Positions 11,304-23,622 of a stretch of 64,000 nucleotides of DNA are shown here, in pieces; position 1 is the stretch's first letter, and every line of letters starts with the position of its first letter. The notes below the pieces were generated by a model. That model was given only the letters and a program-made list of their open reading frames with translations, ran no database searches and was not told the origin of the DNA. The stretch comes from Actinobacteria bacterium Ga0077560. GTDB taxonomy: Bacteria > Actinomycetota > Thermoleophilia > Miltoncostaeales > Miltoncostaeaceae. The DNA lies in NCBI GenBank assembly GCA_001464275.1, contig LNFL01000179.1, positions 90,458 to 154,457 on the forward strand. Reading direction: 5' to 3'. A program made the position numbers and the translations under genes.

Positions 11304-13583
11304 CTACGCGGTGGTGACCACCCGCGCCGGGGGGAGCCGGCCCGCCCGCCACAACCCGTGCAGCAGCTCGACCGCGTCCGGGCACAGCTGCCCGCCGGCC
11401 TCCACCAGACAGGCGGCGACGGCCGCCGCCGGGTCGCACGCCCGCCGGTAGGGGCGGTCGGTGGTCATGGCGTCGTAGGCGTCGGCGACCGCCATCAGGC
11501 GTGCGCCGTCCGGGATGCACGTGCCGGATGCGCCGTCGGGATAGCCCGCGCCGTCGAATCGTTCGTGGTGGGCCCGCACCCACCCCACCTGCTCGGGGTG
11601 CAGCACGCCCGCGACGATCTGCGCGCCCAGGGCCGCGTGCTCACGCACCCGGTCGAACTCGTCGTCGGTGAGCGGCGCGGGCTTGAGCAGCACGGCGTCC
11701 GGCACGCCCACCTTGCCCACGTCGTGCAGCAGGGCCGCCTCGCGCAGCAGCACCGCCCGGGCCGGCGCCCAGCCCGCGGCGAGCGCCAGCCGGTGGGTGA
11801 GCTCCGCGACGCGCTCGCTGTGCCGCAGCGTGTACGGGTCGCGGGCGTCCACCGCGCGCGCCAGCGCCTGGATGGCGGACAATGCCTTGAGCCGCGCCAG
11901 CTCGGTGTCGCCCGTGCCGTCCGCGCGCTCGGGCTCGAGGTCGGCGGACCAGCGGCAGCAGAGGTCGCGCCCGTTGGCCTTCGACCAGTAGAGGGCCGCG
12001 TCGGCGAGCCGCATGAGCTCATCCGGCGAGTCGGTGTCGCCGACGGTGGCGACCCCGGCCGACACGGTCACGAGCGGCACGTCCTGGACGCGGCTCCCGC
12101 GGACGGCGAGGCGGGCGCGCTCCGCGGCCGCGAAGGCCTCCATGCCGTCCGCCCCGGGCATCAGCCAGGCGAACTCCTCCCCGCCGACGCGGGCCACCAC
12201 GTCCTCGTCGCGGGCCTCGGCCCGGATGCGGCGGGCGACCTCGGCCAGCACGCCGTCGCCGGCCTGGTGGCCCATGCCGTCATTGACGGCTTTGAAGTGG
12301 TCGATGTCGATCAGCGCCAGCGCCAGCTCGCGGCCGTCCGCGCGCGCGGCCAGCATCTCCTCGGCGAGCCGGTCCCGGAAGGTGCGGTGGTTGGCCAGCC
12401 CGGTCAGGGCGTCCGAGGTCGCCTGGTGGGTCAGGCGGCGCCGGGCCTCCACCGCGCCCGCGGCCAGCGCGAGGGTGCCCGCGACGCGCGTGAGCCGCTC
12501 GTGGTCGTCCGGCCGGCCGCCGGCGACGGGCAGCTGCGCCCCGATGGCGCCCCAGCGCGACCCGTCGACCACGACGGGCACGGCGATGCATGGCGGCGCG
12601 CCGTCCCCGGCGTCGCCCCGCCGGCGCCCGGGCGCGGTGTCCATGCGGGTTGGCTCGCCCGTCGCGACCGCCCGGGCCATCGCCGCCTGGAGCGTCGGCG
12701 AGGTCTCCCCGGAGGCGGCGAGGACGACCGGGATGCCGTGGTCGGCCACCGCGACCGCCGCGCCGCGGGCGTCGAGCAGCGCGTGGGCCTCGCGCACCGC
12801 CACCTCCGCGATCGCCGGGAGGTCGGCGCCCTCGGCGACCGCCGTCGCCAGCCGCCGCTGGGCGTGCTGCTCCTCGGCGCCGGCGCGCAGGGCCGCCACC
12901 ACGCGGGCCCGCGCCCGGTCGAGGATGAGCCACAGGAACACCGCGGCCGCGGCCAGCAGCGCCGCCACGATCGCCACCCGCCGCGCCATTCCCGCCCGCA
13001 GCGCGTCGAGCCGGGCAGTCTCCCGGTCGCGCACCGCCTGGAGTTCCCGCAGCCACGTGCCGGTGGCGGTGTCCAGGCGCTCGCTCACGCTGTCGAGATC
13101 CGTGAGCGCACGGCGGTCCGCCGCGGATCCGGGGCGGGTGGTGAGGTTGGCCGTGGTGAGCCGGACGAGCTCCTGCAGCGAGGCCACCGAGGCCGCACCG
13201 GCCGTCCGCGCGGCCTCGGGCGCCCACGCGTCCTGCTCGCCGGAGAGCCGGCGCAGCCGCTCGCCCGCGGAGCTCACCGAGAACACCACCTGGGGCGTGA
13301 GCCCCTTGCGCCGGGGGTCGATGGCCTTGGCCCGGAAGAACCTCGCCTGGGCGGCGCGCAGATCGTCGCGGGCGGCGGCCAGGAGCGTCACGGCGGACTC
13401 CGCGCGGTCCCGGCCATCCGACACGCGCCCCAGCTCCCGGGCGGCCAGCGAGGCCGCGAGCGCGGCGACGACGGCGATGAGCACGACCGCGCCCAGCTGG
13501 GCGAGCTGCAGGGTCCGCAGCCGGCGGGCCGCGTTGGCCCACGCATCCGTCACCACTTCCCCCGTGTGGGGCCGCCAGGGCAC
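11304..13583 (-). CDS. Membrane sensor with GAF, GGDEF and HD-GYP domains
   Basis: A 759-residue signalling protein. Membrane helices at about 30-48 and 202-220 flank a helical extracytoplasmic sensor. A GAF-like region spans about 240-380. The GGDEF domain (about 388-545) has DALTGLANHR, the active-site motif GGEEF at 467-471 and an RxxD inhibitory-site motif at 458-461. The HD-GYP domain (about 575-745) has HD at 620-621 and HHERFDGAGYP at 672-682. Both synthesis and breakdown motifs for cyclic di-GMP look intact. GTG 13583 is preceded by GGAGAGGAG at proper distance. Confidence 0.93.
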   Translation of the reverse strand: MPWRPHTGEVVTDAWANAARRLRTLQLAQLGAVVLIAVVAALAASLAARELGRVSDGRDRAESAVTLLAAARDDLRAAQARFFRAKAIDPRRKGLTPQVVFSVSSAGERLRRLSGEQDAWAPEAARTAGAASVASLQELVRLTTANLTTRPGSAADRRALTDLDSVSERLDTATGTWLRELQAVRDRETARLDALRAGMARRVAIVAALLAAAAVFLWLILDRARARVVAALRAGAEEQHAQRRLATAVAEGADLPAIAEVAVREAHALLDARGAAVAVADHGIPVVLAASGETSPTLQAAMARAVATGEPTRMDTAPGRRRGDAGDGAPPCIAVPVVVDGSRWGAIGAQLPVAGGRPDDHERLTRVAGTLALAAGAVEARRRLTHQATSDALTGLANHRTFRDRLAEEMLAARADGRELALALIDIDHFKAVNDGMGHQAGDGVLAEVARRIRAEARDEDVVARVGGEEFAWLMPGADGMEAFAAAERARLAVRGSRVQDVPLVTVSAGVATVGDTDSPDELMRLADAALYWSKANGRDLCCRWSADLEPERADGTGDTELARLKALSAIQALARAVDARDPYTLRHSERVAELTHRLALAAGWAPARAVLLREAALLHDVGKVGVPDAVLLKPAPLTDDEFDRVREHAALGAQIVAGVLHPEQVGWVRAHHERFDGAGYPDGASGTCIPDGARLMAVADAYDAMTTDRPYRRACDPAAAVAACLVEAGGQLCPDAVELLHGLWRAGRLPPARVVTTA

Positions 13584-13689
13584 TCGCGCTCCTCTCCAGG
13601 GCGTCGCGACCGGGCGATGTCACGCCCGTCCCGCCTCATCGGCAGGAATACGTCCGCCCAGCACCCCCCGATCGGGGGGGATCGCGGGC

Positions 13690-14187
13690 CTACCTGGAGC
13701 CCGCGACCTCGGCGGTGGCGCGGGTGGCGCGGCGGAACGCGGATGCGCCCATCCCGGCGAGCATCAGGACGGCGGCGATCACCGAGAGGATCACGAAGGG
13801 CACCGGGACCGTGGTGCCGGGCTCCACCACCGGCGCCTCGGGCAGGCGCAGCACGGGCGGCAGCTCCTGGGCGGTGGCGGGCTCCCCGTCGGTCTCCGTG
13901 GACGGCGCGGCGCCGGACGGCGACTGGGTCTGCCGGGTGCCGAACAGCTCGCGGGCCTGGGCGTCGCGGATGGCGGTGATGGCCGTCTCGGCCTGGACGC
14001 CGGCGCGCTCCTTGGCGAGGACGATCGCCGCGCGCAGGTCGTCGGGCGGGTACGCGCCGTCGATGATGCCGTTGTCCGCCTGGTCGGCGAGCACCTGCTC
14101 GGGCGTCGCCGCCGCGGTTCCCGTCCACAGCGCGGTGACCGCGAGGACCATGGCGAGGAGCGTCAGCGTGCGGAATGTGCGTGGCAT
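13690..14187 (-). CDS. Small secreted, membrane-anchored protein of unknown function
   Basis: The 165-residue protein starts with a clear signal peptide (hydrophobic stretch about 8-25, AAA-TPE likely cleavage). A short helical region with GIIDGAYPPDDLRAAI follows, then a Thr/Pro/Glu-rich linker at about 82-118. A C-terminal membrane helix at about 127-146 is followed by Arg residues. This is the layout of a surface protein anchored by its C-terminus. The first part resembles small secreted repeats common in actinobacteria, but I cannot name a family. It sits just upstream of the GGDEF/HD-GYP sensor on the same strand. Confidence 0.75.
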   Translation of the reverse strand: MPRTFRTLTLLAMVLAVTALWTGTAAATPEQVLADQADNGIIDGAYPPDDLRAAIVLAKERAGVQAETAITAIRDAQARELFGTRQTQSPSGAAPSTETDGEPATAQELPPVLRLPEAPVVEPGTTVPVPFVILSVIAAVLMLAGMGASAFRRATRATAEVAGSR

Positions 14188-14328
14188 ACCCAGAATCCCA
14201 TCGTACGACGGATCGGCGGGGATCCCCTCCTGGGATCAAGGATTCCTTACCCGTTGGCGCCGCGCTTCCGCCGCCGGGCCGGGTTCCTCGACCATGTATC
14301 CGCCGCAGGGGCGGATTTCGTTACACGC

Positions 14329-17239
<2,911 letters not shown>

Positions 17240-17291
17240 GCTTGCCCCGCCCGCCGGAGGCGGGCTCGGACCGGAGAGCGATGGAGGTGCT

Positions 17292-18620
17292 GTGGCGACG
17301 AAGCGTGGTTTCCGGGCGCGCCTGAGCGGCGTGATCAACTCGCGGGCCGGCCAGGATGGTCCCGTCGCCGCCCAGGCCGCGTCGGAGGACGATCCGAACA
17401 GCCTCAGCGAACCGCTCTCCGCGGATGAGATCGAGCAGCTCTACCGCGAGCAGGTGCTCACGCAGGAGTTCTACGGCGATGCGTACGTGGCGTCCCTCAC
17501 GGCGTTCGTGAGCGCGGCGGCCGCCGACCTCGCCGATGCGATCGTCCGGAGCCTGCGCCCGGCGCGCGTCCTCGACGTGGGGTGTGGGCTCGGACAGGTG
17601 GTGTGGGCGCTGCGCGAGCGGGGCGTCGACGCGGCCGGGTGCGACTTCAGCGAGGCGTTCCTCGCGAACGCGCCGGAGGAGGTCCGCCCGCACCTCCACC
17701 AGGCGGACGTCACCGACCTCGGCGCGTTCGAGACCGGCGCCTACGACCTGGTGATGTGCATGGAGGTGCTCGAGCACCTGCCGGAGCGCCTCTCACGCCA
17801 GTGCGTCCGCGAGCTGAAGCGCCTGTCGCGGGGCGCCGTGCTGGTCACGACCCCGAGTTTCGGGCGCAACTGGCCGGGCCGGTTCGGCCTGCCCCTGAAC
17901 GTGCCGGAGTGGCGCGCCGATGCCCTCGCGGGGCGCAGGTTCGCAAACCTCGTCCTCGGTCCCGACGGCCGGCCGCACCACGGGCACCTCACCCTCGCCA
18001 CCTACGACTGGTGGACCGGGCTGTTCCGGTCCGAGGGCCTTGTGCGCAACCGGGACATCGAGAACGAATGGCTGGAGGACCCGGAACGCCCGCTGTGGGT
18101 GCACCGCTGGAACCCGTATGTCCTGCACGAGGCGACATCACCGGTGTACCGCGTCGGGGAGACGTGCGTGCGGCAGGGCGGCCACGGCTGGAACCCCGTC
18201 GAGGACTGGGGGGACGAGGGACAGGTGCGGTGGTCCCAGGCGACGGCCCAGGTCGTGCTCCGCAGCGAGGACGAGGGGCCCGACCTCGCGCTCGTGGTCC
18301 ACGGCGGGCCCGAGAGCCTCGCGTGGCCCCGCGAGCTCCGCGTGTCGGTTCGGGTGCGGGAGGGGGGGTGGACGGCCTGCACGGTGCTGGTTCCGCCCGG
18401 CGGCTTCCGGCAGGTGCGTCTGAGGGGATGCGACGCGTCACCGGGCGACCTGGTGGACGTGCGCCTCGAGGTGGAGCCGTTCCGCCCGGACCGTCTCGCC
18501 GAGGCCTTGCCCGATTCGCGTCAGCTCGGCGTGGCGGTGCGTGAGATCGCGCTCGTCCCGGCCGAGGACCGGCCGGTGGCACGGCTCGAGCCGGTGCCAC
18601 CGCCGCAGACGCTGGTCTGA
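17292..18620 (+). CDS. SAM-dependent methyltransferase with a C-terminal beta-rich domain
   Basis: The 442-residue protein has a class I methyltransferase fold in the middle. Motif I is VLDVGCGLGQ at about 91-100, then CDFSEAF, and MEVLEHLPE is the post-I block. After about residue 285 there is a separate beta-rich region with GWNPVEDWGDEGQVRW, similar in style to sugar-binding modules fused to glycan enzymes. A sugar O-methyltransferase or modifying role in the glycan locus is likely, but the substrate is unknown. The GTG start has GGAGG 4 bases upstream. It follows gmd closely and ends at a strong hairpin. Confidence 0.82.
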   Translation: MATKRGFRARLSGVINSRAGQDGPVAAQAASEDDPNSLSEPLSADEIEQLYREQVLTQEFYGDAYVASLTAFVSAAAADLADAIVRSLRPARVLDVGCGLGQVVWALRERGVDAAGCDFSEAFLANAPEEVRPHLHQADVTDLGAFETGAYDLVMCMEVLEHLPERLSRQCVRELKRLSRGAVLVTTPSFGRNWPGRFGLPLNVPEWRADALAGRRFANLVLGPDGRPHHGHLTLATYDWWTGLFRSEGLVRNRDIENEWLEDPERPLWVHRWNPYVLHEATSPVYRVGETCVRQGGHGWNPVEDWGDEGQVRWSQATAQVVLRSEDEGPDLALVVHGGPESLAWPRELRVSVRVREGGWTACTVLVPPGGFRQVRLRGCDASPGDLVDVRLEVEPFRPDRLAEALPDSRQLGVAVREIALVPAEDRPVARLEPVPPPQTLV

Positions 18621-18633
18621 CGCTCCTGCGTGA

Positions 18634-18657
18634 GGGACCCGGGCGCGCCCGGGTCCC
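18634..18657. terminator. Perfect palindrome between convergent methyltransferase genes
   Basis: A perfect 24-base palindrome (half site GGGACCCGGGCG) lies between two convergent stops. Folded, it gives about a 10-bp GC stem. Its symmetry and position suggest a two-way terminator; no U tract is present. Its core resembles the hairpin at 8438-8468. Confidence 0.7.
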
Positions 18658-18672
18658 GGGGCCGCCGGCCGG

Positions 18673-19362
18673 TCACGATCCGGTGGGCGGCTCCTCGCGT
18701 CGCCGTCCGACCACCAGGAACTGCTTGCCCAGCAGGCGCCATGCCGGGCGCAGCCGGAGGTAGGCCCGCAGCAGCGCGGTCGGGTACCGCGGCCCGGTGG
18801 CCATCGTGTACGGCAGGAAACGGCCGATGCAGACGGGCACCGTGAATCCGCGGGTCTCGAGCGCCTCCCGCAGCGAGGTCTCGGTGAGCGGCACGTAGTG
18901 ATCCCAGAAGTCCCAGTACTGACCGGGCAGGTGCTTCACGTTCGGGCCCAGCGCGACCAGCCGCCCGCCGGGCCGCAGGCACCGGCCCACCTCGTCCAGC
19001 GTGCGGCCGAGCGCCTCCTTGTCGGGGAGGTGCTCGAAGAAGTTGCTCGTGAACACCACATCCAGCGAGGCGTCCGGCAGCGCCCAGGTGGTCGAGCAGT
19101 CCTGCTGCAGGAACGTCACCGCCGGGTCGAGATAGCCCGGGGCGGCCGGGTTGAGGTCCATCGCGTACTTCGACGCGCAGGTCACGGTGTTGATGAACTC
19201 GCCGTAGCCGCACCCGAGGTCCAGCACGCTGTCGGTGGGACGCACGTAACGGGCGAACCAGTCGTTCACGAGGACCGCCCAGACACGCCGCCGGTACTCG
19301 AGGCTGCCGTCGAAACGTGCGGCGTAGATGCGTTCCAGGTCGTCCGGTGTGTGTGTGCTCAT
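18673..19362 (-). CDS. SAM-dependent methyltransferase
   Basis: A 229-residue class I methyltransferase with motif I SVLDLGCGYGEF at about 45-56. The acidic motif II is MDLNP and the post-I block is VFTSNFFEHLPDK. RCLRPGGRLVALGPNVK is the usual strand-4/5 region. No membrane helix is seen. It starts at ATG 19362, 52 bases after the polytopic gene upstream on the same strand. Its place in the locus suggests it modifies a sugar or glycan, but the substrate cannot be read from the sequence. Confidence 0.85.
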   Translation of the reverse strand: MSTHTPDDLERIYAARFDGSLEYRRRVWAVLVNDWFARYVRPTDSVLDLGCGYGEFINTVTCASKYAMDLNPAAPGYLDPAVTFLQQDCSTTWALPDASLDVVFTSNFFEHLPDKEALGRTLDEVGRCLRPGGRLVALGPNVKHLPGQYWDFWDHYVPLTETSLREALETRGFTVPVCIGRFLPYTMATGPRYPTALLRAYLRLRPAWRLLGKQFLVVGRRREEPPTGS

Positions 19363-19414
19363 GCCCGCAGACTAGCCGCTGGCCCGGCCTCTCCCGGCCC
19401 CGGGGCGGGCCGGG

Positions 19415-21634
19415 TCAGCCGACTCCGACGGCCTGGACGCGGACCCGGCGCGGGTCGCTCGGCGCCGCGGGGTTCGCGGCCGGGACCTCCATCGTCACGA
19501 CCCGCGTGCCACGCGCCGGGACCTCGACGGGGACGACGACCTCGTCCTGGCGGTCCGGTGCCGCCGTGAGGCGGACCGGCCGTTCACCGCCGGCGAACGT
19601 CACCGGCAGCGGCGCGGCGAGGCTCTGCAGCCGCATCCGCAGCCGCACCGTTCGCGGGGACGATCCGCGGTTCGACACGACGAACTGCACGGGACGGGTC
19701 ACCCAGGCGAACCCGCCGCCCGCGTCCTGCTCGCTCGCGAGCCAGCCGGTGCCGTACCGGGTCACGTCGACGGGCGGCGCGGCGATGAGGCGGTAGCCGG
19801 AGTTCTGCCACACGACCCGTCCGCGGATGAGCATCGGCGACGGGACGACCGCGGACTCGATGACGTAGCTCCACGGCTCGGCGGGGATGGCGTCCGGTCC
19901 GCCGCCGCCCGCGACGTAGCTGCTGGTCGTCCCCAGCCCCTGCATGTCCAGGTCATCGTCGCCCACCGTGCCGAAGTACGCCGACATCATCCGGAGCTGG
20001 AACGACCCGACCTCCTCCGCTCCGCCGCCGGCGAGAACGCTGGTGTCGCGCGGCAGCCGGTCGAGCTCACGGCCGAGCTCGACCTCCGCGGCGCGGAAGC
20101 CCGAGGCCCCGCGGAAGCTCTGCTCCACGTTCTCGACGCTCACGGCGAACCAGATCGTCGCCCATCCCACGGCGGCCAGCAGCCCCCATCGCCCGGTCCG
20201 GGTCGCACCGAGACCGACGAGAAGGATCATCGCGAGGCCGGTGAAGACCGTTCCCGTGGTGAGCGTCGCCTTGAACATCCCATAGGCCTGCGCCTCCAGG
20301 CTCGCGAACCGCCCGAAGACCACCAGGAAGGCGATCGACACACCGCCGAGCAGCGCCACCGTCCGCAGATGCGTCCTCGTCCCGATGGCGATGACCACGG
20401 CGGCGGTGAGCACGCCGACCACGAGCAGGGTGGTGAGCGTCGCGTTCCAGGACAGGGGTGAGCCGACCACCTGGGCGAAGTGCGTGGTGGTGCCCAGGCC
20501 GAACGACGCGTACCCGAGGTCCGTGTACTCGGGGTAGGTCGCGAATCCGCTGTTGGCATCGTGGATCGTCGCGAACAGCCAGGTCTGGCGGGCCTGGAAC
20601 GGGCCCACGACGACGCAGCCGGCGACCAGCAGCCCCAGGGCGCGGAGGGTCCGGCCGACCGACATCGTGCCGTCGCCGCCACGCCGGGCGCGCGCCAGTG
20701 CGACTAGCACGATCGCCGCGACCGCCATCGCCAGCCAGGGGATGAGGGCCGGGTAGGTCCCCACCACCGCGAGGAGGCCCAGCACCGCCGTGACCAGATT
20801 GGCCGTGTTCGGGGCATCCATGTAGCGGATCACCATCGCGACGCCGAACGGCAGCAGGCACAGACCGAAGAAGTGGGGCGAGTAGTTCTCGGTGAAGGCC
20901 AGGACGAGCGGCGGGCTCATCGCGCAGACGACCCCGATGAGCGACGCGGTCGCCGTCCGCCGCCCGCCGAGCTCGCGCCACAGCAGGAGCCATCCGCACG
21001 TGGCGACGACCGCCCCGAGCGCGTTCACGATCCCGACCACCTCGAACGGCTCTCGGCCAGCGATGGTCCGCACCATCGTCGCGATCATCTCGAAGCCGCA
21101 TCCGAAGCCGTCCTTCAGCTGGAAGTAGGCGACGTTGTTGAGCGGCTCGGCGAGGCTCGGGGCGCGGCCGTCGGCGAGGCTGTGGGACGACAACCAGTCG
21201 ACGAACCCCGCGTAGCTCCAGCCGTCGTTGTTCGACCGGGCGATGGTCGTCGGGAAGCCCAGGCGCATCGTGGGGTAGAGGAGCAGCCCCGTGAGGCCCA
21301 GTCCCGCGACCCAGGCGACGCCGTCCGCTCGGTCGGGGCGGAACGCACGCACCAGCGGTTCGCCGGTCGCCCCGTTGTCACCGCGCGGCCTGCGCCGGAG
21401 GATGACGGCGACGGCGAGGGCGACCACCAGGATCGCGACGATCACCAGCGTCGCGACGTTGATCGGGATGAGGAAGCCGACCAGGTAGAGCAGGGTGATC
21501 AGCGTCGCGACGCCCAGGGGGACGGTCTCGACGGTGAGCCACCTCCCCTGCGGCCGCAGCACGGCGAGGGTGGCCACGCCTGCCAGCAGGCTCAGCAGCA
21601 GGCCGACGGCGAAGATCGCGAGGATCGCGATCAC
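19415..21634 (-). CDS. Large polytopic membrane protein, GT-C-like
   Basis: The 739-residue protein has about 13-14 membrane helices in the first ~480 residues, then a roughly 250-residue extracytoplasmic region that looks beta-rich. A long outside loop after the fourth helix carries SNNDGWSYAGFVDWL, and FTENYSPHFFGL lies later. This topology fits GT-C glycosyltransferases or related polyprenyl-phosphate-sugar users. No family signature is strong enough to assign a reaction. The GTG start makes a GTGA overlap with the GT2 gene upstream, which would supply a polyprenyl-phosphate-linked sugar. Confidence 0.75.
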   Translation of the reverse strand: MIAILAIFAVGLLLSLLAGVATLAVLRPQGRWLTVETVPLGVATLITLLYLVGFLIPINVATLVIVAILVVALAVAVILRRRPRGDNGATGEPLVRAFRPDRADGVAWVAGLGLTGLLLYPTMRLGFPTTIARSNNDGWSYAGFVDWLSSHSLADGRAPSLAEPLNNVAYFQLKDGFGCGFEMIATMVRTIAGREPFEVVGIVNALGAVVATCGWLLLWRELGGRRTATASLIGVVCAMSPPLVLAFTENYSPHFFGLCLLPFGVAMVIRYMDAPNTANLVTAVLGLLAVVGTYPALIPWLAMAVAAIVLVALARARRGGDGTMSVGRTLRALGLLVAGCVVVGPFQARQTWLFATIHDANSGFATYPEYTDLGYASFGLGTTTHFAQVVGSPLSWNATLTTLLVVGVLTAAVVIAIGTRTHLRTVALLGGVSIAFLVVFGRFASLEAQAYGMFKATLTTGTVFTGLAMILLVGLGATRTGRWGLLAAVGWATIWFAVSVENVEQSFRGASGFRAAEVELGRELDRLPRDTSVLAGGGAEEVGSFQLRMMSAYFGTVGDDDLDMQGLGTTSSYVAGGGGPDAIPAEPWSYVIESAVVPSPMLIRGRVVWQNSGYRLIAAPPVDVTRYGTGWLASEQDAGGGFAWVTRPVQFVVSNRGSSPRTVRLRMRLQSLAAPLPVTFAGGERPVRLTAAPDRQDEVVVPVEVPARGTRVVTMEVPAANPAAPSDPRRVRVQAVGVG

Positions 21635-22620
21635 GAGGTCGGGCCCCCGTCACCGTCGATGCGGTCCGCGGCGATGTACGTGGGTCTGCGGCGGACCTCG
21701 TCGTAGATCTTGCCGACGTACTCGCCGACGATGCCGAGGGTGACCAGCTGCACGCCGGCCAGCAGCAGGATCACGACGATGAGCGATGCCCAGCCGGGGA
21801 CCAGTCCGTTCCCGAGGACGCTGCCCACGATCACGAAGAGCCCTCCGGCGATGGCGATCGCCGCGGAGACGAACCCGAGCATCGTGACCGCGCGGAGCGG
21901 GAGCTTCGAGAACGAGACGATCGCGTTCACCGCGCCGGCCGTGCGGCGGGCGATCGAGTACTTGGTCTCGCCGAGCTCCCGTTCGCGCCGCTCGACCTCC
22001 ACGGGAACCTGTTTGAAGCCGGCGAACGCCCGCAGCCCGGGGAAGTACCGGTTGTGCTCCGGCATGGCGTTCAGCGCGTCCACCACGCGGCGGCTCATCA
22101 GCGAGAAGGGCCCCGCATCGCGCGGAAGGTCGATGCTCATCATGCGCCCCGCGAGCCGGTAGAAGCCGGAGAACGCGGCCCGCAGCAGGACACCCTCCTT
22201 GCGCTTCTGCCGGACGGCGTACGCGACGTCCGCGCCGTCCTCCCATGCGGCGATGAGCTGGAGGACCGCGTCGGCGGAGTCCTGGAGATCGGCGTCCATC
22301 ACGATGACCGCGTCGCCCACCGCGTTGCGCAGCCCCGCCTCGATGGCCGCCTCGTGGCCGAAGTTCCGGGCGAGCGACAGTCCCTGCACCCGCGGGTCCT
22401 GCGTCGCCGCGCGGCGAATCGCCCCGACGGTGTCGTCGTGGGAGCCGTCATCGATGAACAGGAACCGGATCTCGTGCCGGCAGTCCTCGAGTGCTGCGGA
22501 CACCTGCCGGTGCAGTTCGGGAAGCGATTCCTGCTCGTTGAAGCAGGGCACCACGATCGAAACCAGGCTCACGCGCGCCGTCCAGGGGCCGTTGGGAGGG
22601 CGGCGGTAGGCTAGCGACAT
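21631..22620 (-). CDS. GT2 glycosyltransferase, GtrB/DPM1-like with two C-terminal helices
   Basis: This would transfer a sugar from a nucleotide donor to polyprenyl phosphate at the inner face of the membrane. The 329-residue protein has SIVVPCFNEQESL and FLFIDDGSHDDT at the N-terminus. MDADLQDS carries the DxD-like metal site, and SLARNFGHEAAIEAGL follows family pattern. The two C-terminal helices (about 234-258 and 268-292) end in VGEYVGKIYDEVRRRPTY. ATG 22620 lacks a good ribosome site; GTG at about 22572 is an alternative. Overlap with the polytopic gene suggests the two proteins act in one pathway. Confidence 0.9.
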   Translation of the reverse strand: MSLAYRRPPNGPWTARVSLVSIVVPCFNEQESLPELHRQVSAALEDCRHEIRFLFIDDGSHDDTVGAIRRAATQDPRVQGLSLARNFGHEAAIEAGLRNAVGDAVIVMDADLQDSADAVLQLIAAWEDGADVAYAVRQKRKEGVLLRAAFSGFYRLAGRMMSIDLPRDAGPFSLMSRRVVDALNAMPEHNRYFPGLRAFAGFKQVPVEVERRERELGETKYSIARRTAGAVNAIVSFSKLPLRAVTMLGFVSAAIAIAGGLFVIVGSVLGNGLVPGWASLIVVILLLAGVQLVTLGIVGEYVGKIYDEVRRRPTYIAADRIDGDGGPTS

Positions 22621-22686
22621 CTGCGACGGTCATCGTCGTGCCGGTGTCGGCTCCCGGGCGCCCGGCGGGCCGGGGCCGCGGATACC

Positions 22687-23622
22687 ATGCGTGGCGTGAC
22701 CGACTCCCGGCCAATCTGCGCGGCGTGCGGATCCGCCCGCACCGCGGGGACCATCTCGGCGCGCGATCACCGTGAGGGTGTTCCGGGCGTGTACTCGGTG
22801 GTGGTGTGCGCGGACTGCGGCTCCGGCCGCACGGATCCGGTCCCGGACGACCTGGCGTCCGCGTACCCGAGCTCGTACCAGCAGCACAACAGCGCGGCCC
22901 TCACCGCCCGCGTCGTGGGCCGGGCGATCACGCGCGCGGCACGGGGCGGCCCCGCAGGCCGGATCCTGCCGCGGCTCGTGCCCGACGCGGAGCTGGGAGG
23001 GCCGGTGCCCGCGGGCACCAGGGTGCTGGACGTGGGGGCGGGCAACGGCAACGCGGTCCGGGCGCTCGCCGCCGCCGGCGCGCAGGCGCACGGCATCGAA
23101 CCCGGCGAGAGCGCCGTGGCCGCCGCCCGCGAGGCGGGGACGACGACGGTCGTGCAGGGCACGCTGGAAACCTCCCCGCTCGGAGCGGAGCGGTGGGAGA
23201 TGGTCCGCTTCTTCCACGTGCTGGAGCACGTCCCGGACCCCCGGGCCACGCTCGCAGCCGCGCATGCCGCGCTCACCCCGGGCGGCCGCCTGGTGGTCGG
23301 CGTCCCCAACTTCGGCGGGGCGGCCCGTCGGATGTTCGGCGCGAGCTGGGACGGGCTGGAGATCCCTCGCCACCTCACGCACTTCACGGCGGCGGGTCTG
23401 CGCCACATCCTGGAGGACACGGGTTTCTCGGTGCTGAGCCTTCGCACCACGCCGCTGTTCGGGGTGCTGCCGGGGACGCTCGACGCACGAACGGCCGGCG
23501 GCGGACGGCAGCGTGGATGGGGCAACTCGCTGATCGCGCGGGTTGCGACCTACCCGGTGGAGGTGGCGCTCGCCGAGCTGCGACTCGGTGACGGGCTGAT
23601 CGTGGTCGCACGTCCCGCGTGA
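22687..23622 (+). CDS. Methyltransferase with N-terminal zinc-ribbon-like region
   Basis: The 311-residue protein begins with CAACGS and VVCADCGSGRTDPVP, two Cys-x2-Cys pairs typical of a small zinc-binding segment. A class I methyltransferase domain follows with VLDVGAGNGN, GIEPGESAV, FFHVLEHVPDP and LTPGGRLVVGVPN. This pattern is common among sugar and small-molecule methyltransferases of surface-glycan clusters. ATG 22687 is used; GTG 22696 is possible. Its stop overlaps the next gene as GTGA, linking it to the flippase-like protein. Confidence 0.87.
   Translation: MRGVTDSRPICAACGSARTAGTISARDHREGVPGVYSVVVCADCGSGRTDPVPDDLASAYPSSYQQHNSAALTARVVGRAITRAARGGPAGRILPRLVPDAELGGPVPAGTRVLDVGAGNGNAVRALAAAGAQAHGIEPGESAVAAAREAGTTTVVQGTLETSPLGAERWEMVRFFHVLEHVPDPRATLAAAHAALTPGGRLVVGVPNFGGAARRMFGASWDGLEIPRHLTHFTAAGLRHILEDTGFSVLSLRTTPLFGVLPGTLDARTAGGGRQRGWGNSLIARVATYPVEVALAELRLGDGLIVVARPA

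Noticed and set aside
11358..13979. A very long open frame on the plus strand opposite the GGDEF/HD-GYP gene
   Set aside because: It is Arg/Gly/Ala/His-rich with no domain and lies antisense to a gene with clear motifs. Long open antisense frames are expected at this GC content.
14221..14237. GATCCC/GGGATC short hairpin as a terminator
   Set aside because: Only a 6-bp stem, and it lies upstream of the minus-strand gene at 13690 and beyond the start side, so a terminator role has little support.
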